Shown: one piece after another, positions 1 to 10,170 of the stretch
How the letters are laid out: each line of letters starts with the position of its first letter
Numbering within the stretch: position 1 is the first letter of the stretch
Assembly: GCF_029784165.1 (NCBI RefSeq)
Contig: NC_073696.1
Location: forward strand, 46,517,858 to 46,581,857
From: Wyeomyia smithii
Lineage: Eukaryota; Arthropoda; Insecta; Diptera; Culicidae
DNA: 64,000 nt
Direction of reading: 5' to 3'
Notes under the pieces: model-generated
What the model was told of the DNA's origin: nothing
What the model saw: only the letters and a program-made list of their open reading frames with translations
The model's database searches: none
Position numbers and translations under genes: made by a program

Positions 1-342
1 ATTTTTTCTGTAAAACTTCAGTTTCTCGAATTTATTTGAAACCTTGAAGGCCTTAGTCTATAAATCTATGTAGTTAGACTAAGTGTTTTGACTGCAATGT
101 ACACTTCATTGCGCTCAAAATTAGAATTAAAATTACCAGACAAACAATAATTTATGTGAATACTTTCGATTGTGAATCAATATCTTATTTTGCGTCTGAA
201 GAGTTGGATTTTTTTCTGGTTGATCTACACAGAAAAACTTTTAATTTTTTTCCATCCTCTAATTTCATGTATCCAAACTCTTATGATGAGAGACAATGAT
301 GTCAAGGTTTCCATATTGTTTCCTGTTCTGATCGATTCGCAG

Positions 343-447
343 GATTTCATCTCCTCATTTCGGCAAAAACGAAGAAAGAACCAAGATGAAGAACAGAGTG
401 TTGAAAATCAGGACTCAATACACCCTTTAAAGCGACGCCACCATTAA
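343..447 (+). CDS. Candidate 3' terminal exon of an unrecognised gene
   Basis: A pyrimidine-rich tract ending in CAG at 340-342 looks like a splice acceptor. It is followed by an open frame of 34 codons (starts DFISSFRQKRRK, ends LKRRHH) and a TAA stop at 445-447. The frame is strongly basic with two dibasic clusters. The upstream part of the same open frame is AT-rich and lacks coding character, so I read it as intron. The upstream exons would lie outside the window. No family was recognised, and a chance open frame is quite possible. Confidence 0.22.
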   Translation, partial: DFISSFRQKRRKNQDEEQSVENQDSIHPLKRRHH

Positions 448-702
448 TTATAAATTTTCTAACGGAATTTTAAATAAGAGAGAAAAAACCAAACGAAGTT
501 GTAATGTTTTACGTATATTATTTTCTACCTACTATTACTATTTTGAATCGTTTGCTTCTAAGCATCGCGGAATACATAAATCAAGACACGTAATTATGTT
601 AAATCTGTACATGAATCCTCTATATCAATAACAACATTTCATTTTCATGTTTGAGTGATGAAATCTGACGATATAACAACTTTTCTATCACAGCTCATTT
701 GG

Positions 703-1014
703 TTAGAAATGTCCATGACCATGGCCGTGACCGAAACCATGTCCATGCCCATGCCCATGTCCATGTCCATGTCCATGTCCATGTCCATGCTCACGGCCGT
801 GTCCAAATCCTCCATGACCCCCATGTCCGCCTCCGAAACCTCCGTGACCTCCTCCATGGCCTCCTCCACCCTGACCTCCGAATCCTCCCTGGCCTCCTCC
901 GAATCCTCCCTGGCCACCAAACTGCCGTTTGACTCGTTCAGCGGGTTGGTCTTGGGCACTGCTTAGTGCCAAGAAGGCACTCAACACTACGAGTCCAAAA
1001 ACGAACACTTTCAT
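703..1014 (-). CDS. Glycine/histidine-rich secreted peptide precursor
   Basis: 103 residues. The start is the ATG at 1014, because the upstream in-frame ATG at 1065 lies at or before the predicted transcription start. Residues 1-20 (MKVFVFGLVVLSAFLALSSA) form a clear signal peptide. A short acidic spacer follows and ends in the dibasic VKR, then QFGG. The mature chain is QGGFGG and GGHGG repeats followed by about ten Gly-His pairs, ending GHF. Such chains occur among insect glycine-rich antimicrobial, metal-binding and cuticular peptides; which applies here is not decidable. A TATA box and TCAGT-type initiator lie just upstream. It is head-to-head with the His-tailed peptide gene at 1711. The (CATGTC)n tract encoding the Gly-His tail is prone to repeat-length change. 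Confidence 0.82.
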   Translation of the reverse strand: MKVFVFGLVVLSAFLALSSAQDQPAERVKRQFGGQGGFGGGQGGFGGQGGGGHGGGHGGFGGGHGGHGGFGHGREHGHGHGHGHGHGHGHGHGFGHGHGHGHF

Positions 1015-1065
1015 GATTGCGCACAGAATAAAAGATGCTCTGTTTAGGTTTAAAACTTGTAACAA

Positions 1066-1100
1066 ACTGCCCCATCCGCGCGGTCAGGCCAGTTTTTATA
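1066..1100 (-). promoter_or_regulatory. TATA box plus initiator of the Gly/His-rich gene
   Basis: On the minus strand TATAAAAA reads from 1100 to 1093 and CAGT from 1069 to 1066. The first T of the TATA box is 32 bases from the A of CAGT, the canonical arthropod TATA/Inr spacing. This places the transcription start near 1068 and leaves a 5' leader of about 54 bases. Confidence 0.7.
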
Positions 1101-1710
1101 TGAAGAGTCTGATCGAAATTTACGTTTCTGGTAAACAACAACAAAAATGATAATATACCAGTTTCTTCTCGGTACGAAAATCAAAACAACGGACGCGAAA
1201 ATCACATTCTTTTTAGCTTTACGCGCGACTGAATGGGAATGATCTGACCTGCTGCGGAAGATGTCGACCCGAAACGGGGAATCACTGAACGCGCGTTATG
1301 CTGCTATAGATAGCCAGAGCGCCGTCGCGATTGTTATTTCCAATTTCGGAATGATGCTTGTTTGGCTCAATCAGGTCCGATTAGAACGACTGTTCAAAAC
1401 ATTTTTGGGCATGATTATAAGGTTTATTGTTGGACCTAGTTTGATTTATTGAATAAAATAATTAAAATTGCGAAATAGAAAAAAATAGTAGGTAAAACAA
1501 ACATTATAAACCAAGAATTTAAAAACGCAAACTGGACTTGAGGTCGTTGGAGCATTGTTAGGCGAACGATAATGAGTTGCAATTATAAACGCTACACAGG
1601 CAATTAAACCGCTATTAGATAGACCATAAACATATAACCAAAATTTCCGGCCAGTTTCGTGGCGCCTTTGATTCTGTCAGTGCCACAGCTGTATCGGAAG
1701 AATTATTACA
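1101..1710. other. Intergenic region between divergent peptide genes
   Basis: About 600 bases separating two head-to-head secreted-peptide genes, so both promoters and any shared enhancer should lie here. A TCAGT at 1677-1681 is a possible initiator for the + strand gene, with a weaker TATA-like ATATAAC near 1632. A locally GC-richer patch lies at 1180-1340. No other gene is supported. Confidence 0.4.
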
Positions 1711-2118
1711 ATGGGAGCTGGAAGTTTCCGTTATGGCGAAGCAAGCGCCAAATTCAAACATTTATTGTTCCTCTGTTTGTTCTCCCATCTGATAGTGGTC
1801 TCGGATTGCCGGAGGGCATTGCAGGTCACCGGACGTGAAATCAGTGACTCAAGTGACTTTGAATATGTTCCTGTTGGGGACAAAGCACCCGAACATGACA
1901 AAATGGCGAAAGCTGGTAAAATCATTCATATATTCGGATTTTTAGAAAACTTTTTCCCTTGGATTTTTGGATACGGTGGCTACAACTATTGGTGGGATGA
2001 CCGTCGGTATGGGCCCTGTCCACCGTGGGAGTACGGAAGAGAGTGGTATTACGGATGTCGCTCGCGTCCACATCATCATCATCACCATCACCATTACCAT
2101 AGTCATCCTCCGTATTAG
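1711..2118 (+). CDS. Histidine-tailed secreted peptide precursor
   Basis: 135 residues. A basic N-region (to about residue 16) precedes a hydrophobic core (HLLFLCLFSHLIVV), read as a signal peptide ending near SDC. The middle is acidic (SDSSDFEYVPVGDK). A region rich in aromatic residues and glycine follows (FFPWIFGYGGYNYWW) with cysteines near residues 103 and 116, and the chain ends in a nearly continuous His run before SHPPY. The poly-His tail suggests metal binding or a matrix protein, but that is inference. A poly(A) signal AATAAA sits at 2234-2239, about 115 bases past the stop. The layout resembles the other window peptides (signal, acidic propart, Gly/Tyr/His-rich end), but there is no R-x-K-R site, so it may be a distant relative. 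Confidence 0.7.
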   Translation: MGAGSFRYGEASAKFKHLLFLCLFSHLIVVSDCRRALQVTGREISDSSDFEYVPVGDKAPEHDKMAKAGKIIHIFGFLENFFPWIFGYGGYNYWWDDRRYGPCPPWEYGREWYYGCRSRPHHHHHHHHYHSHPPY

Positions 2119-2239
2119 AGATCATTCGTCTAGTGTGAAAAATTGTTTCAGGATTACATATATGAAAATGCCTAACGAGACTCCGTAACTTTCGGCTTTT
2201 GCAGAAGAAAAATCTTAGGATTTATTAAAGTAGAATAAA

Positions 2240-3330
2240 CGCCAAATTGTCAATCAACTTTGTTTACGTGCATATCAGCTATATTCAAACCTAAGTGCGA
2301 ATAATAATGATACTATAACTTATAATTCACCTCATAAGCCCAATTAGTGCAATTCAAAATAATTGTACACTATTAGGACGTCAAGGATTTCAACCATACT
2401 GGTGCACCCAAACAATAATTTTATTTTATTATTTCATTGAAAGTAGGTATTTGCCATGTTGGTGTCTTTGATGCGTGGCGTCCGACAAGTTTACGCTCTC
2501 AAATGTTATCTGTTTGTTTCAGTCTATACTGCGCGCTCCAAGGATGACACACGGAATTTGGCTGGTTCTTTTGCTAGAAATGTGCGTTAGACAACGTTTC
2601 CCTTCCCTTCCGAAACAACCGTAAATGTAAGCCAATTTTAATCCTAAGCTTACAGCTTCGCTGCTCAAAATATTGATGACCTATTCTGTAACTCATAATC
2701 ACTGAATTTTTTTACTAGCTATCTCTGTTTTGGTTTTGACGTTGGACTAACGTCTATATCGAAGTTAGGCACCTGAATTTGAAAATCTAGTAATTCAACT
2801 GGGGAAAACCAGGGAAAAGTGGTCAGGTTTTGAGCGCTTATACATCAGTCATTTCTTTTCAGAATTTCGAGGTTTTGGCATCAACCGATCAGAAATTCTT
2901 TTACGGTTGAATTTATGTAACAAAAATTACCTATTTCTCGAGATACACTATTGAAAAATTGATAAATCACATCGATTGTCTAAATCATACCGAGCAACCA
3001 ATCACCACCTCTCTTCACAAGCACAGTCGACACTAACGGATACAACCGATCTGACTTTGTAAACAGTCTCACAGCTTTTAACCAATAACGAGCTCGCTTT
3101 CGGTAGCTGCAACAGGTGTTTCAACACCGTTTTAAAATGCTTCTTTTATCATTACCACTGAACAGATTCTAAACACCAATGGCTTGATTGATAGGGGAAA
3201 TATTGCGCAAGATTGTCATATAATAATTTAAATATGTTTTCGATACTAAACTAGTTAAAAGTTGTGTTAAAAGTCGTGCACATTCAACCAATCACAAGCT
3301 CGCTTCTTGTTTGCTCGCGGATGGGTTTTT
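2240..3330. other. Intergenic stretch, no gene seen
   Basis: AT-rich sequence without a convincing open frame. Three related motifs, AACCAATCACC near 2996, AACCAATAACGAGCTCGCT near 3080 and AACCAATCACAAGCTCGCT near 3287, look like repeated CCAAT-type elements leading to the promoter at 3340. Confidence 0.4.
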
Positions 3331-3339
3331 GCTTTGGGC

Positions 3340-3377
3340 TATATAATAGCCTGTGTCGTCTCATAGCAGTCATCAGT
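3340..3377 (+). promoter_or_regulatory. Strong core promoter without an obvious coding sequence
   Basis: TATATAATA at 3340-3348 is followed by GCAGTCATCAGTT, giving CAGT at 3367 (28 bases from the TATA start) and TCAGT at 3373. CCAAT-type motifs lie 40-340 bases upstream. The transcribed side (3380-3600) is GC-richer with AGCAGCGG repeats but has no long open frame. It may drive a non-coding exon of a gene with a long first intron, a non-coding RNA, or be a transposon promoter. Confidence 0.45.
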
Positions 3378-3599
3378 TAACATGTGAAAGGCCACCAGGC
3401 CGGTCTTGTATAATCAGCAGCGGTGGCTGATTCCAGCGGCCAAACTGAGCTGCAGCAGAACCAGAGCGGTGGTATCAGGCAGCAGCGGCGGAGGTAGTGG
3501 GAAGCTGCATTTCTTCATTCAGTTCGGTGCTCCTTCGATCTGAGTTGGACCCCACCAGCGGTAATCCAATTCAGATATCGTTGGGTGAAAACGTTGGGT

Positions 3600-3995
3600 G
3601 TGTGTGCAGTGTGCACATATAGCGTATGTGCATCTGTATTGCTATGACATTTGCGATGATAGGGATGGCGCTGTTGCGTGTGTATGGCTAGCTATAGCGT
3701 GTGTAAGACACTAGCATGTGTAGCATATTATGGCTATTGCGTGTATATCTTCAGCGTGTGTACGGATAGTTATAGCTTGTGTGTGGATAGCTGCTGCGTG
3801 TGTAATGATTAGTTATAGCGTATGTATGGATAGTAATAGCACATGGTTGGATAGCTTATGCGTGTGTATAGATAGTTGTATCGGATGTATGGAAAGGTAT
3901 GGATAGCTATAGCTACAGCGTGTGTATGAATAGTTTTAACGCGTGTTTAGATAGTTATAGCATGTGTGTGAATAACTATAGCGGGTGTTTATCGA
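3600..3995 (+). repeat. Degenerate 23-24 bp minisatellite
   Basis: About 16 imperfect tandem units of roughly 23 bases built on TAGCGTGTGTATGGATAGT-like sequence. Units vary in length and carry many substitutions, so the array looks old. No gene is contained in it. Confidence 0.7.
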
Positions 3996-3999
3996 AGAT

Positions 4000-4744
4000 T
4001 ATTATTGTCATTGAAAATATTAAAACGTCTTAACGAACACAGTTGTGAATTTGATTTTACAGCAGCGATTTTAACTTCTTCAGCCAGCCTTTATTCATCG
4101 AGGAAAAATTACTACCTATGAATGATCAACACTTATTTACTAGAAATTTGATTTAGATCAAAACGGGTTCTTTTGAGTATCATAAGTTATTGGTAAAAAG
4201 AGTTGCAAGTTTTCTCAATGAGCATTCATTAAATTTTCGTTTTTGTTTCTCGGTGCGCGGTTTTGATTTTGTTTCTCGCACACAGAGAAAGAAACAAACT
4301 TGTCGCTATCGTGAAAAATAACAAAACAATTAGAAATGCTCTAAATCACAACTGAAGAAGTTAATATATTTTCCTGTCACTCGCCCAAACCTTGATAACA
4401 ACTACCGAAAAACGTGTGATTGAGCTCTTGCTATATTGAGTTATTGAACCAAACGTTTTTTTTTTTCAAATACATGAAGTTATATGCCGGGCTGGAACTA
4501 ACCTAGCATGAGTTTTATCGATTAAATGTCAAACAATTTTCAAATTTAAAATTTTCGGTTGAATCGTTCTGGGCTCCAATTTCAGATAGTTTCGTTAAGT
4601 TTACTTTTTGCTTAGATAGGAAAATTTTACCAATTCGCTCAATTAAATGATTGTCTTGGTAGTGCAGCAAACAAAGGGTTGATTCGAATATGTATGAAAT
4701 GACAGCGATTAAATAAAAGATATTTATTCTTTTAGTATATATTA
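4000..4744. other. AT-rich intergenic DNA
   Basis: No open frame, RNA gene or clear repeat end seen. A short GC-richer patch (CTCGGTGCGCGG) lies near 4250. Confidence 0.35.
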
Positions 4745-6092
4745 TTATTTATAACGTTTTAACGTCTCAGCATCCAGAAATGCACTGTTAGATAAAATTG
4801 CAGCAAATACTAGAGTTGCAATTCTCTCTATTATTTGTTTTAATGGAATATAAGAATACCGTAGTCCAACGTCATGCGGTCGTGTCTTGAATACCACCCT
4901 CCTACTTTTTTCTAAGAAAAGCAATGAAAGAAAATATATAGTTGGCATAGCATAGGGTAGTGTTGTAAGTAGCAATCCTTGTTATTTTTTACGCTCCTGT
5001 CAATGAATAGCAGTGGCAACTTTCTCTTGGTGAATATCGCTCCCCAAACCATAGCAACTCAAGCATTCTGGAAGCATTCCACTCCATTTTTGTTGTCTGA
5101 CATTTCGCAATCGATCGTTTTGCTAGTTCAATATCTTTACAACCACGGTTGTTCTCATAAATCGTCACCGGTTAAATAATCGCTTCAATCACGCCAGCAC
5201 TCAATGCCACGTGCTTTTTGCTTGATCATTTAGTGCCACTAACTGACTTGCGGTCCACAGTGTCTGGGGCCCAATCAACATCAGCAAATCCAACTGAAGG
5301 TGCCATGTTTTATCACGAGTGAACTCCAATCGCATGCCCATCGCACTGCACCTTATACACTTTACCGTACCACTCGTTTCAAGGCTCTGGTTGTTGCTGA
5401 TAACGCTCCTGAATATCTAGCCGGGTTGACATCACAATGTACATTGGGCTGCCTAAGTACTTCACAATATGGCTTTGTCTTAGTTCAGATTAGCTGCAAT
5501 CTTTTACCCATGGGTGTCTCCGTTGAGTTGCTCTCATCCATACGGAACTTCTTCAGGTCTCTCCTAATGGTAGTTGCCTGTTGCAAGAAGTGCTCTTTGC
5601 CCAATTTCTAGTGGTACTCAATATTCAAGCGAAAAAAGCGTCGCAGCTCGCCGCAATTCATCATCTTGAGCTGTAACTACTCCCATGATCAACAGGCCAT
5701 CGATGCATATAAACAGGTAGACATTATCGTTTTCACTCTCGTCGATCTGGGTGCATAAACAATAGTTATGTTATGATCTCTTGAACTCAAACTTCAACAG
5801 TAGGTTGATTCAGCTTCTCGTTTAAACATTTTGGAGCCTTGAAACCATGTAAGGACTGTCACTTCTGTAACTGACAAACAGTATGAGGATCCGCTTCGAT
5901 ACCATCAGGTACGGCTATGAAAACTGTCTCATGGAGTTCCTCATGCAGAAAGACCATTTCCATCATGTGGAGTATAACTTGTCCTCTTCTCATCGAGCTG
6001 CTAGAGCGGTTCGAATCGTCGTCAGCTTGGCTACTGGTGCATTGGTTTTGTGGGAGGAACTCTTTCTCTATCAACCTTGCCTTGTGCCGCAC
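4745..6092 (-). mobile_element. Ty1/copia-type retrotransposon pol fossil
   Basis: Read on the minus strand, fragments in shifting frames match the order of copia reverse transcriptase and RNase H. HKARLIEKEF (about 6089) and a VCQLQK-stop-QSLHGFKAPKC segment (about 5870) match the RT fingers and palm; VYLFICIDGLLIMG (about 5735-5690) is the degenerate YVDD box; GFADVDWAPDTVDRKSVSG (about 5290-5235) is the RNase H motif; LRYSYIPLKQ (about 4840) is near the C-terminus. Stops and frameshifts are frequent and the catalytic YVDD reads CIDG. No integrase part or LTR was found, so this is a truncated inactive relic. Confidence 0.78.
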
Positions 6093-6119
6093 AATATTTC
6101 AGTCAGTACACTAAAGGTG

Positions 6120-7590
6120 CTTTTTACTCGGAGATACGTGCCGCGTAAAAAAACCGTAAATTCCGGAATCCGCGAAAAAAAACCGCGTAAAAAGCGAAGT
6201 TAGTGTATATTTCTTCGCGCAGATTTCAAGTGTTTTACTTCTGCTGGACACTTCACCATCCGCACACGTGGTTGTTTTCCATGAATTACAGTTCATCACT
6301 GACAACCGGCAACCTGTGATCCTCGTCGTCGTTCCTCTGCGTGTTTGTCATAGGCTGATGATAAATCTATAAAATCAAAAGTTCCACCAGAAAAGGTTGC
6401 TCTAAATCCGGTTAGGAATCTGCGCTCCCGTACACTGCGCCTTGCGTTGACTCTGGACAATTTTTACTTGCTTACGATTTGTTACATTGGGGAGGGGGGA
6501 GGTAAGATCAGCGTTAAGTAACAAAAAAACTCGTGAGAGACTCTCTAAAAACAAGCATTTTTGTTGAGCAAATTCTTCTACAGCGTTACGTAATTTTTAT
6601 GAGGAGGTAGCTGTTGGTGTTACGTTTTGTTTCATATGGGCGGGAGTTGGGGTCCAAAAATTGGGTTTTTGCGTTACGTAATTTATGGATGTCGCCTAAG
6701 GGTGGCACGGAAGTTACCATCTAGGAATTTAAAATGGCGTCTGATGTTGTTTTCCAGCATCTTGCCATCTTCCCGACTGTTTTCCAGATACCAGAAGCAG
6801 GGCCGGCGTTTCATGTGGGTAGTATGGGTAGTAGTACCCATTCGGAAAATATCCATGTGGGTACTTACCCACACGGAGCTATCGGACAAAACCAAATAAA
6901 AAGTACTGTTGCAAGCAACAGATTTTTTTATGGATATCGTTGAGCGAGAGGTTATAAATCTACAGACTTATGTACAGTTCTAACGTTACTCAGAGAAAAC
7001 GATTATTATTTTTTAATTGTTTCATTTACGATAGAGTTCTGAACTCCATTTACGATAGAGTTCTAAGGTTTTGTTTTCTCGTAAAAATTTCCCACGCCAA
7101 ATTTGCGCTCAATCGGACTTTGCGAAGTAGAGCCTTAAAAGCGGTCAAAGTTACAGTTCTTCGATCGATGAAAGAAATGTTCGAGCTGGGAGTGTCTCTT
7201 GTGTGTTCTGGTGTACCTCGAGTCTCCCAACGCAAAAGTTTTCATGTCCCTGAAATTTAATTTTTGTTTTCAAAACAAATTTTTATGAAACAACATCAGT
7301 TCCCTATATTTCATGCATTTCTAAGTGATTTGCTATAAAAAATCGATTTCTGAAACTTCAAGAACTACTCTTGTGTATTTTTTGGTTGGTCAAAAATGTA
7401 AGACTTTCACGACGGAGAGTGAAACCCTCTCAGAAGTTCGATTAAGCTCAAATTTTGGATGGAAATTTTTTTCGAGAAGACAAAATTGTTGAGCCCTAAT
7501 TAGCATTGAAAAAAATGCTCAATAAAGACCGATTTTTCATGAGTTTACCTTTACACGCACTGACGAAACTACCCATGAAGCATCAATCAT
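6120..7590. other. Unclassified repeat-like DNA
   Basis: No gene supported. Near 6125-6200 are complementary CGCGTAAAAA and TTTTTACGCG-like pieces able to fold. GCGTTACGTAATTT occurs twice (about 6583 and 6672), suggesting a repeat end. A 21-base segment (CATTTACGATAGAGTTCT...) is tandemly duplicated at 7022 and 7047. An AAATGGCGTCTG motif near 6732 echoes the GATGGCG minisatellite at 45.4 kb. Confidence 0.35.
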
Positions 7591-7598
7591 AGTTACCC

Positions 7599-8600
7599 AT
7601 GAGTCAGCAGAAAAAAAATGACTCAAACTCTAACAATAATGGCGAAAACTGTAAAGCTTTTTCGTTCAGGAGTGTGCGCGTTCAAAGAACGTTACCTCGT
7701 CGCGTCGAAAATAGAAATCGTACGGAAAAGGGACGCCGGTTACGCTTGTTCCGGTATCTAGAACATCTTGGCACTGCTGGACTACAATCAGAGTATCGAA
7801 AGAAAGACCGGTTCCTGACGGCCGACGACCCTGAGCGACAAGAAGCTCCAAAGAATACTGAAGAGGAAAACCGAGGGGGAAGTGGCTACATCGCTGCGTA
7901 CGCTTGATCGGGAGGTCGGTTCAACCGGCCAAACAGTGGGAAAGTACCTGGCGAACATGGACATCAGAAAGCGGAAGTCCCGTCCGTTGGTCTCGGAGTT
8001 GCTCGATGGTCGAGTCGATTTTTCCGGCGACAACGACTGGCAGGGCACTCCATATTTTACTTTACCCACGAAGGAAGTGACCTCTGAGGTGAAATTCATT
8101 GCACACACCAAGTTCCCAAAGAAGGTGCTGCTGTGGCTGACAATTAGCGAGAAGCTCCGTACTGGCCCTGAACGGGGAAATTTATAGTACGAAGTGCCTG
8201 TCGAAGGTTGCGTCGTCTATCAAGAAATACGAAGACGCGGTGCTCTGGCCGGATCTTGTGTGGGCCCACTACTCGAAGCAATCGTTGGGAGAGATGGAGC
8301 GGCTGAAAATCGATGCGGTACCCAGGTCGGCCAACCCACCCATTTTCCCCAGCTGCATCCCATGCAGAGTTTCTGGACAAACCAGAAGCGTGAGACCTAC
8401 TTCAACAATCTTGACGCGAAAATTGAGGAGGAATTGATAAGTAGAACAAAGAAAGAACTCTAAAACATGCCTACACGCATGTCCACCATGGCGAATGTTC
8501 CGGTAAACTCTCGGAAAGCCACTCAAAAGGGCGTGGAATTACTTTTGCAAATGAGCCTATATAATTGCCTTCCATGGGAAATTAATGGGAAACATGACTA
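7599..8600 (+). pseudogene. DD37E-type IS630-Tc1-mariner transposase pseudogene, copy 1
   Basis: Fragments in three frames give a mosquito-type Tc1/mariner transposase: an N-terminal open frame from 7599; a middle part with LDREVGSTGQTVGKYLANM and KFPKKVLLWLTISEK (7882-8187); and a C-terminal part with LWPDLVWAHYSK (about 8241) and KKELKNxPT-like ends. The segment normally holding the first catalytic Asp is deleted between SELLDG and the NDWQG region. The second Asp (WPD) is kept. A frameshift near 8345 is followed by HPMQSFW, where Gln replaces the catalytic Glu 37 residues after the Asp. It is therefore dead. The DD37E assignment rests on that spacing and on general knowledge of the mosquito family. 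Confidence 0.75.
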
Positions 8601-9400
8601 CTGAACGAAATTCGAAAATCTAATTTCTCTTAAACATTCCATTGCACCTTATTCTTGATGCACTGTCGACTTTTTGTAAAATTTTGTTCAGGTCAGGTAT
8701 CAGAACGTAATCCACACCCTACAGCCCCCCCCCCCCGGCTTCGCCTTTGTCACCCATGAACCTTCCCTATTCCTTACTACCCACTCGGGAAAATAATGTG
8801 ACGCCGGCCCTGACCAGAAGTAGCCTCGTTGAAATTTAAAATTATGTCTTTGGTCGGACTTAGCGTCTGAACATCGCCCCAATTTCGGAAATACCCACAT
8901 TGGATGATTTTGTCCAATTTAGGGTGTTTTCAACAGAGTAGGCAGTGTGACTTTGCACTCGTATCCAAGTGAGTTTTAAAACTTGCTGAAAGCATAAATT
9001 CGATCTAAAAACAAAACTCATCGCGTCACATCATCGCCTGCATCGTTGGATACATCGTGCACTGCATGCATTGCAGGCATTTAAACTCAATCGATCAGAG
9101 TGTGCGGTGCAAAGAAACTCAATTTATCGAGAGGAAGCAGATTCAAGGTGTTACTCAGTTCAACTTTGCACGAGTTCAGGCCATCACTGGTTTTCAAGAA
9201 ACCGGAAGTCGCCATCTTGGATTTCGAAATGACGTCTGAAGTTCTATTCACATTTCTGGAAATACCGATAAAGGATTCTGGCCATTTTTGTCTGTTTGAC
9301 AGAAACCAAAAGCATATGGGGTTGATTTCGCTTTTTAAGCATTGTCGTTTGTATTAAAAACATGAACGAAAAGTGCATGGGACCTATCCAAGCCTGGATG
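8601..9400. other. Repeat-derived intergenic DNA
   Basis: Contains a C homopolymer (about 8726-8738), a segment at 9180-9240 carrying the AAGTCGCCATCTTGGATTTC motif (complement of the minisatellite unit at 45.4 kb), and GAACGAAAAGTGCATGGGAC at 9364-9383, matching the ends of the large element at 41.4-47.9 kb. No gene seen. Confidence 0.4.
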
Positions 9401-9404
9401 GGTA

Positions 9405-10170
9405 TTTTACTTATCCCACGAAGGAAGTGAGCTCTGAGGTAAAATTCTTTTTACACACTAAGTTCCTCAATAAGATACTACCACAGACAAACAGACGTGC
9501 CACTCGATGACGATGACGTTCATCGACCAGAAAAATAACGATCATTTTTAAATTTTGCTTGGTAGGCAATAATGCCGCTAATGTCGCTTTGAGTAAGCGT
9601 GCCCTTGTGTTGATTTAAGCAGGCGTGCACACCCATTAGTAAAGACAAAAACCGTTTTACGAAAATAAGTTAGTAGGCAATAAGTTCACATGGTGGGGCA
9701 TGAGTGTAACGTGTTGAATAAGGACGAAGATTTTTCAGAATTTTCGTTCGAAGAGACACGTCTTTTTGTCTGTGATACTACTGTGGCTGACAATCAGGGA
9801 GAAGGATGTCAAAGCCGCTCTTCTTTCGCTCCGGACTGGCCGTGAACGAGGAAATTTCTAGTACGATGTACCTGCGTCGTTGAACAAGAAATATCATATC
9901 GAAGCAGTCATTGGGGGAGATAGAATGGCGAACCCGCTCAACGTCCCCCAACTACGTCCTGTCGAGAATTTCTGGACAAACTTGAAGCGTAAGATCTACT
10001 TAAACAATTTTGTCGCGAAAACTGAGGGGGAATTGATAAATAAACCGAAGAAAGAACTCAAAAATATCCCTACACACATGTTTTCGTCCGCCATAGTGTT
10101 TGTTATAATTAACTACTGGAAAACCGCTCGAAAGGGCGTAGAATTGGTTTGCAAGTAAGCTGATGTAATT
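9405..10170 (+). pseudogene. DD37E-type transposase pseudogene, copy 2, split by a MITE
   Basis: The middle part (PTKEVSSEVK, about 9417-9450) runs to KILLWLTI, where a 293-base element (9482-9774) interrupts it. After the insert come the FFRSGLAVN-like segment, VPQLRPVENFW with the catalytic Glu intact, and KKELKNIPTHMFSSA. The part normally holding the second catalytic Asp (WPDLxSAHY) is deleted near 9905. Same family and orientation as copy 1 about 1 kb upstream, so tandem relics or one duplicated insertion. Inactive. Confidence 0.75.
9482..9774. mobile_element. 293-bp MITE inside a transposase pseudogene
   Basis: Terminal inverted repeats CACAGACAAACAGACGTG (left) and CACAGACAAAAAGACGTG (right, reverse complement) differ at one of 18 positions. 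ATACTAC (9475-9481) is repeated at 9775-9781; an 8-bp reading GATACTAC is possible if the terminal G is shared. Removing the insert restores the transposase frame K-I-L-L-W-L-T-I. The superfamily is not certain; an 8-bp duplication would fit hAT. Confidence 0.85.

Noticed and set aside
1015..1065. Upstream in-frame start of the Gly/His-rich gene at 1065
   Set aside because: It lies within three bases of the predicted transcription start, and the start at 1014 gives a cleaner signal peptide.
3380..3560. Histone gene or histone promoter remnant
   Set aside because: The TATA and CCAAT arrangement recalled replication-dependent histone promoters, but no histone reading frame can be found.
7599..10170. 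Intact, active transposase
   Set aside because: Both copies have deletions removing catalytic Asp regions, and copy 1 has a frameshift with Glu to Gln.
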